NCBI RefSeq assembly: GCF_040500525.1
Contig: NZ_CP159402.1
Span: 620,001 to 684,000, forward strand
DNA from: Azospirillum formosense
GTDB lineage: Bacteria > Pseudomonadota > Alphaproteobacteria > Azospirillales > Azospirillaceae
Reading direction: 5' to 3'
Length of the DNA: 64,000 nucleotides
Shown here: positions 61,301 through 64,000 of the stretch, piece by piece
Position numbering within the stretch: the stretch's first letter is position 1
How the letters are laid out: the number at the start of each line of letters is the position of its first letter
Position numbers and translations under genes: made by a program
Notes under the pieces: generated by a model
Databases searched by the model: none
What the model was told of the DNA's origin: nothing
What the model saw: only the letters and a program-made list of their open reading frames with translations

Positions 61301-64000
61301 TGTCGATGGTCAGCGACTGCGTGCCGGCCGACGAGGTGTTGCCCGCCGCATCGGTGGCGGTGGCCGAGACCGGGTTGGCGCCGTTGGGGTTGAGGGTCAG
61401 CGCGCCGGCGGTCGGCGTCGCCGTGGACAGGTCCACGCTCCAGCTGCCGCCCGTTGCCGTGGTCGTGTAGGTCGCCCCGCCCACCGTGACGGTGACGGTG
61501 CTGCCGGCCTCGGCGGTGCCGGTCAGGGTCGGCGTCGTGCTGTTAGCCAGCGCCGTGGTGATGGTCGGCGCGGTCGGCGCGGTGGTGTCGATGGTCAGCG
61601 ACTGCGTGCCCGCCGTGGAGACGTTGCCCGCCGCATCGGTGGCGGTCGCCGCGACCGGGTTGGCGCCGTTGGCGTTGAGGCTCAGCGCGCCGGAGGCCGG
61701 CGTCGCCGTGGCGAGGTCGATGGACCAGCTGCCGCCCGTCGCGGTGGTCGTGTAGGTGGCCCCGCCCACCGTGACGGTGACGGTGCTGCCCGCCTCGGCG
61801 GTGCCGGTGAGCGTCGGCGTCGTGCTGTTGGTCAGCACGGCGCTGGTCACCGCCGGTGCGTTGGGTGCGGTGGTGTCGATGGTCAGCGTCTGGGTGCCCG
61901 GAGCCGAGACGTTGCCCGCCGCGTCGGTGGCGGTCGCCGCGACCGGGTTGGCGCCGTTGGGGTTGAGGGTCAGCACGCCGGCGGTCGGCGTCGCCGTGGA
62001 CAGGCCCACGCTCCAGCTGCCGCCCGTGGCGGTGGTCGTGTAGGTGGCCCCGCCCACCGTGACGGTGACGGTGCTGCCCGCCTCGGCCGTGCCCGCAATG
62101 GTCGGGGTGGCGCTGTTGGTCAGCGTGGCGCTGGTCACCGCCGGAGCGCCGGGCAGCGTGGTGTCGATGGTCAGCGACTGCGTGCCGGCCGACGAGGTGT
62201 TGCCCGCCGCGTCGGTGGCGGTGACCGAGACGGAGTTGGCGCCGTTGGCGTCGAGGACCAGCGCGCCGGAGGTCGGCGTCGCCGTGGCGAGGTTGATGGA
62301 CCAGGTGCCGGTCGGCGACGCCGTGGTGGTGTAGGTGGCGCCACCCACCGTGACGGTCACCGTGCTGTAGGTCTCCGCGATGCCGGTGAGCGTCGGCGCC
62401 GTGCTGTTGGTCAGCGTCGCGCTGGTCACCGTCGGGGCGTTGGGCGCGGTGGTGTCGATGGTCAGCGTGTGCGTGCCGGCCGACGAGGTGTTGCCCGCCG
62501 CATCGGTGGCGGTCGCCGCCACCGGGTTGGCGCCGTTGGGGTTGAGGGTCAGCACGCCGGCGGTCGGCGTCGCCGTGGCGAGGTCGATGGACCAGCCGCC
62601 GCCCGTGGCGGTGGTCGTGTAGGTGGCGCCACCCACCGTGACGGTCACCGTGCTGTAGGTCTCCGCGATGCCGGTGAGCGTCGGCGCCGTGCTGTTGGTC
62701 AGCGTCGCGCTGGTCACCGTCGGGGCGTTGGGCGCGGTGGTGTCGATGGTCAGCGTCTGGGTGCCGGCCGGGGAGACGTTGCCCGCGGCGTCGGTGGCGG
62801 TCGCCGCGACGGCGTTGGTGCCGTTGGCGTCGAGGACCAGCGAGCCGGCGGTCGGGGTGGCCGTGGCGAGGTCGATGGACCAGCCGCCGCCCGTGGCGGT
62901 GGTCGTGTAGGTGGCGCCGCCCACCGTGACGGTGACGGTGCTGCCGGCCTCGGCGGTGCCGGTGAGGGTCGGGGCGGCGTTCTTGGTCAGCGCCGCGCTG
63001 GTCACCGCCGGCGCGCCGGGCGGCGTCGTGTCGATGGTCAGCGTCTGCGTGCCCGCCGTGGACGTGTTGTTGGACGCGTCCTTGGCGGTGACCGACACCG
63101 CATTGGCGCCGTTGGCGTTCAAGCTCAGCGCGCCGGCGGCCGGCGTCGCCGTGGCGAGGTCGATCGACCAGGCGCCGCCCGTGGCGGTGGTGGTGTAGGT
63201 CGCCCCGCCCACCGTGACGGTCACCGTGCTGCCCGCCTCGGCGGTGCCGGTCAGGACCGGGGTGGCGCTCTTGGTCAGCGCCGCGCTGGTGACCACCGGA
63301 GCGGCGGGCGGCGTCACGTCGGCGACGCTCACCACCGTGCCGATGCCGGAGATGGCCGCGCTGCCGGTGGCGCCGCCGCTGTCGGTCAGGCCGGCGATGG
63401 CCACCGTGCGGTCGCCCAGCGTCGCGGTGGCGCTGGTGTTCTTGTAGGTGACGCCGCCCAGCAGCGCGCTCATCTGCGCGTCGTCGCGCTCCAGGCCGCT
63501 GACGGTCACCCTGGCGACGCCGCCGACCACCGAGACGCTCACGCCGGCGTTGCCGCCCGCGACGCCGAGACCGCTCAGGGTGGCGGTGGCGCCGTGGACC
63601 AGGGCGACGTCGGTGCCGCCGATGGTCAGGACCTCGGTGGCGTCGACCACGCCGGCGACGGTGAACTCCGCGCCGCGGAAGCTCTGCCCGGCTTCCACGG
63701 TGGAGGCCGCCACGCCGCTGAACAAGCTGGTCGCGCTGTCCACCCCGACGCCGAAGGTCTTGGCTCCGCCGGTCGCGGTCAGGGTCGGCACGGCGTCGAC
63801 GGCGATCGTCGCGGTGGCGCCGCCGGTGCTGAAGGCGTCGGCAGCGGTGTCGGCGGTGGCGCCGGGGGTGCCGCTGGTGCGGTCCCAGGCCTTGAAGGTG
63901 ATGGCGCCGGTGTCGGTGTTGGCGAAGCCCGAGCCGCTCGGCACGAAGCGCACGCGGTCGGACCCGGCGAGCAGCAGCGCCGCGCCGTTGGACGAGGCGG
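58347..64000 (-). CDS. Giant RTX adhesin with tandem Ig-like repeats (5' end outside window)
   Basis: The visible 1,880 or so residues are the C-terminal part; the frame stays open to the right edge. Order from the N-terminal side: a beta-rich domain with cadherin-like or Ig-like sequence (63.3-64 kb), eleven near-identical repeats of about 96 residues (G-T-A-E-A-G-S-T-V-T-V-T-V-G-G-A-T-Y and D-A-A-G-N-V/T-S), two further beta domains (about 59.2-60.1 kb), then RTX nonapeptides (G-G-x-G-N-D-x-L, about 58.5-59.2 kb) and a C-terminal secretion tail ending A-A-W-F-A. This is the layout of Bap/LapA-type surface adhesins exported by type I secretion. A suitable exporter lies at 50.6-53.7 kb. Confidence 0.92.
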   Translation of the reverse strand, partial: ASSNGAALLLAGSDRVRFVPSGSGFANTDTGAITFKAWDRTSGTPGATADTAADAFSTGGATATIAVDAVPTLTATGGAKTFGVGVDSATSLFSGVAASTVEAGQSFRGAEFTVAGVVDATEVLTIGGTDVALVHGATATLSGLGVAGGNAGVSVSVVGGVARVTVSGLERDDAQMSALLGGVTYKNTSATATLGDRTVAIAGLTDSGGATGSAAISGIGTVVSVADVTPPAAPVVTSAALTKSATPVLTGTAEAGSTVTVTVGGATYTTTATGGAWSIDLATATPAAGALSLNANGANAVSVTAKDASNNTSTAGTQTLTIDTTPPGAPAVTSAALTKNAAPTLTGTAEAGSTVTVTVGGATYTTTATGGGWSIDLATATPTAGSLVLDANGTNAVAATATDAAGNVSPAGTQTLTIDTTAPNAPTVTSATLTNSTAPTLTGIAETYSTVTVTVGGATYTTTATGGGWSIDLATATPTAGVLTLNPNGANPVAATATDAAGNTSSAGTHTLTIDTTAPNAPTVTSATLTNSTAPTLTGIAETYSTVTVTVGGATYTTTASPTGTWSINLATATPTSGALVLDANGANSVSVTATDAAGNTSSAGTQSLTIDTTLPGAPAVTSATLTNSATPTIAGTAEAGSTVTVTVGGATYTTTATGGSWSVGLSTATPTAGVLTLNPNGANPVAATATDAAGNVSAPGTQTLTIDTTAPNAPAVTSAVLTNSTTPTLTGTAEAGSTVTVTVGGATYTTTATGGSWSIDLATATPASGALSLNANGANPVAATATDAAGNVSTAGTQSLTIDTTAPTAPTITTALANSTTPTLTGTAEAGSTVTVTVGGATYTTTATGGSWSVDLSTATPTAGALTLNPNGANPVSATATDAAGNTSSAGTQSLTIDTTLPNAPAVTSAALTKNATPTIAGTAEAGSTVTVTVGGATYTTTATGGSWSVDLSTATPTAGVLTLNPNGANPIAATATDAAGNVSAPGTQTLTIDTTPPGAPAVTSAVLTNSTTPTLTGTAEAGSTVTVTVGGATYTTTATGGNWSIDLATATPASGALSLNTNGANPISATATDAAGNVSPAGTQSLVVDTTLPDAPTVTSAALSNSATPTLTGIAEAGSTVTVTVGGATYTTTATGGTWSVDLATATPTAGVLTLNPNGANPVSATATDASGNVSAPGTQTLTIDTTKPDAPTVTTALTNSTTPTLTGTAEAGSTVTVTVGGATYTTTATGAGAWSLNLATAIPAAGTLSLTANAANPVSVTATDAAGNTSPAGTRSLVVDTTPPTATVLFEDDSIDAIEQTGAAFTISGGEAGAAFTWTITSAGGGQVTGSGVMAGPTARVDGLDLSGLGDGTLTLTLGLSDPAGNASPPFTATTQKLTATVDKPAPVAPPAVATVDGATVSGAVTTGSDGSRTTTVTIAASNAARVEDSSTANPDLADVPVVREQVVDRQTGQVSTQTTLTVSVSTGVAVTATGSAERQTAAQALSGLSGLIAAIEARTDAGTTARGTLTGGGSGFLSVLSTQAQLLVRAIDFSAPGVAAGQAVQTRVTGSTLGGTGPTSTAPTAVVLNTAAVAGPVTIQLDNVEFAAVVGNATLVGGDGEQIVYGDDHEQFMHLGAGDDILHGGGGNDTITSAGGNDTLYGDDGDDLVHGGEDDDWLVGGAGNDLIGGGTGNDRLFGGTGNDVLFGEAGNDTLTGEAGNDTLSGGTGDDLLFGEAGDDLLLGDEGDDTLSGGAGNDTALGGAGNDLIGLGTGNDLGLGGDGNDTLFGEEGDDTLFGGAGNDVLHGGAGNDLLFADGGADTLWGGAGADVFAFGRASGGSVVMDFQAGVDRLALYDAGLDLGAVIRSARVEGGSTTLDLGAGNRITILGQTGNVAAWFA
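60145..63312 (-). repeat. Eleven tandem 288-bp repeats in the adhesin gene
   Basis: About 3,168 bases = 11 x 288, each encoding one Ig-like domain. Some copies differ by only a few bases; two (copies 3 and 4 from the N-terminal side) share the variant G-I-A-E-T-Y-S-T. The last copies lack one residue near T-T-A-L. Copy number is likely to vary between strains. Confidence 0.88.

Noticed and set aside
60145..63312. CRISPR-like array
   Set aside because: Repeats are 288 bp, contiguous, without spacers and code for protein.
60322..63447. Series of plus-strand frames about 95 codons long, all beginning alike
   Set aside because: They mirror the 288-bp repeats of the adhesin gene on the other strand; regularity comes from the repeat, not from separate genes.

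Overview
The window looks like chromosomal DNA of a high-GC nitrogen-fixing alphaproteobacterium, very probably Azospirillum close to A. brasilense. The evidence is a NifA with Tyr18 and the C-X11-C-X19-C-X4-C motif, a NifB with a NifX-like tail, FdxN, NifZ, NifS and NifT. Housekeeping genes (rpmJ, glnE, tyrS, mnmA, tRNA-Met) in the same window point to a main replicon. The species name rests on recollection of the family, not on a search.

1-9.6 kb is a nitrogen-fixation region read on the minus strand. A sigma-54 promoter with two NifA-type upstream sites drives nifB, fdxN, a TPR protein, an Fe-S/LRV repeat protein, two tandem NifZ proteins, nifS, nifT, a small nif-associated protein and a gene running off the left edge. 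Upstream lie a class III cyclase fused to an FHA domain, a 4-oxalocrotonate-tautomerase-like protein and nifA. A TetR-controlled YbhGFSR-like ABC efflux operon diverges from nifA and is interrupted by an inverted small secreted-protein gene.

14-31 kb is mostly housekeeping and metabolism: a MepA endopeptidase, a methyltransferase, rpmJ with its own promoter and terminator, glycolate oxidase glcDEF, phosphatidylcholine synthase, a NucS-like nuclease, an acyl-CoA dehydrogenase, a transglycosylase, a possible cysteine-protease-fold orphan, an FAD-linked 2-hydroxyacid dehydrogenase, Sua5, an orphan ParA and a GT61 glycosyltransferase. 31-43 kb carries bcp-glnE, a YhdP/AsmA-like giant, tyrS, anmK and nagZ (peptidoglycan recycling), a tiny lipoprotein and an alpha/beta hydrolase.

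43.4-48.7 kb is a cysteine, Fe-S and thiolation region: cysE-iscR-iscS-hscB-fdx, then mnmA and tRNA-Met. The isc set has no iscU, iscA or hscA, and its HscB has lost the HPD motif.

48.9-64 kb, after the tRNA, is accessory surface biology: a TPR/glycosyltransferase-like protein, a type I secretion ABC/HlyD pair with a small RTX protein, a LysR-SDR-CMD-Atu4866 redox module, an IS630 element inserted in a terminator loop, and the C-terminal 1,880 or so residues of a giant adhesin with eleven near-identical Ig-like repeats and an RTX tail. Short GC-rich palindromic repeats (CCCTCTCCCG type) occur at several intergenic places, and a related one lies inside glcE.
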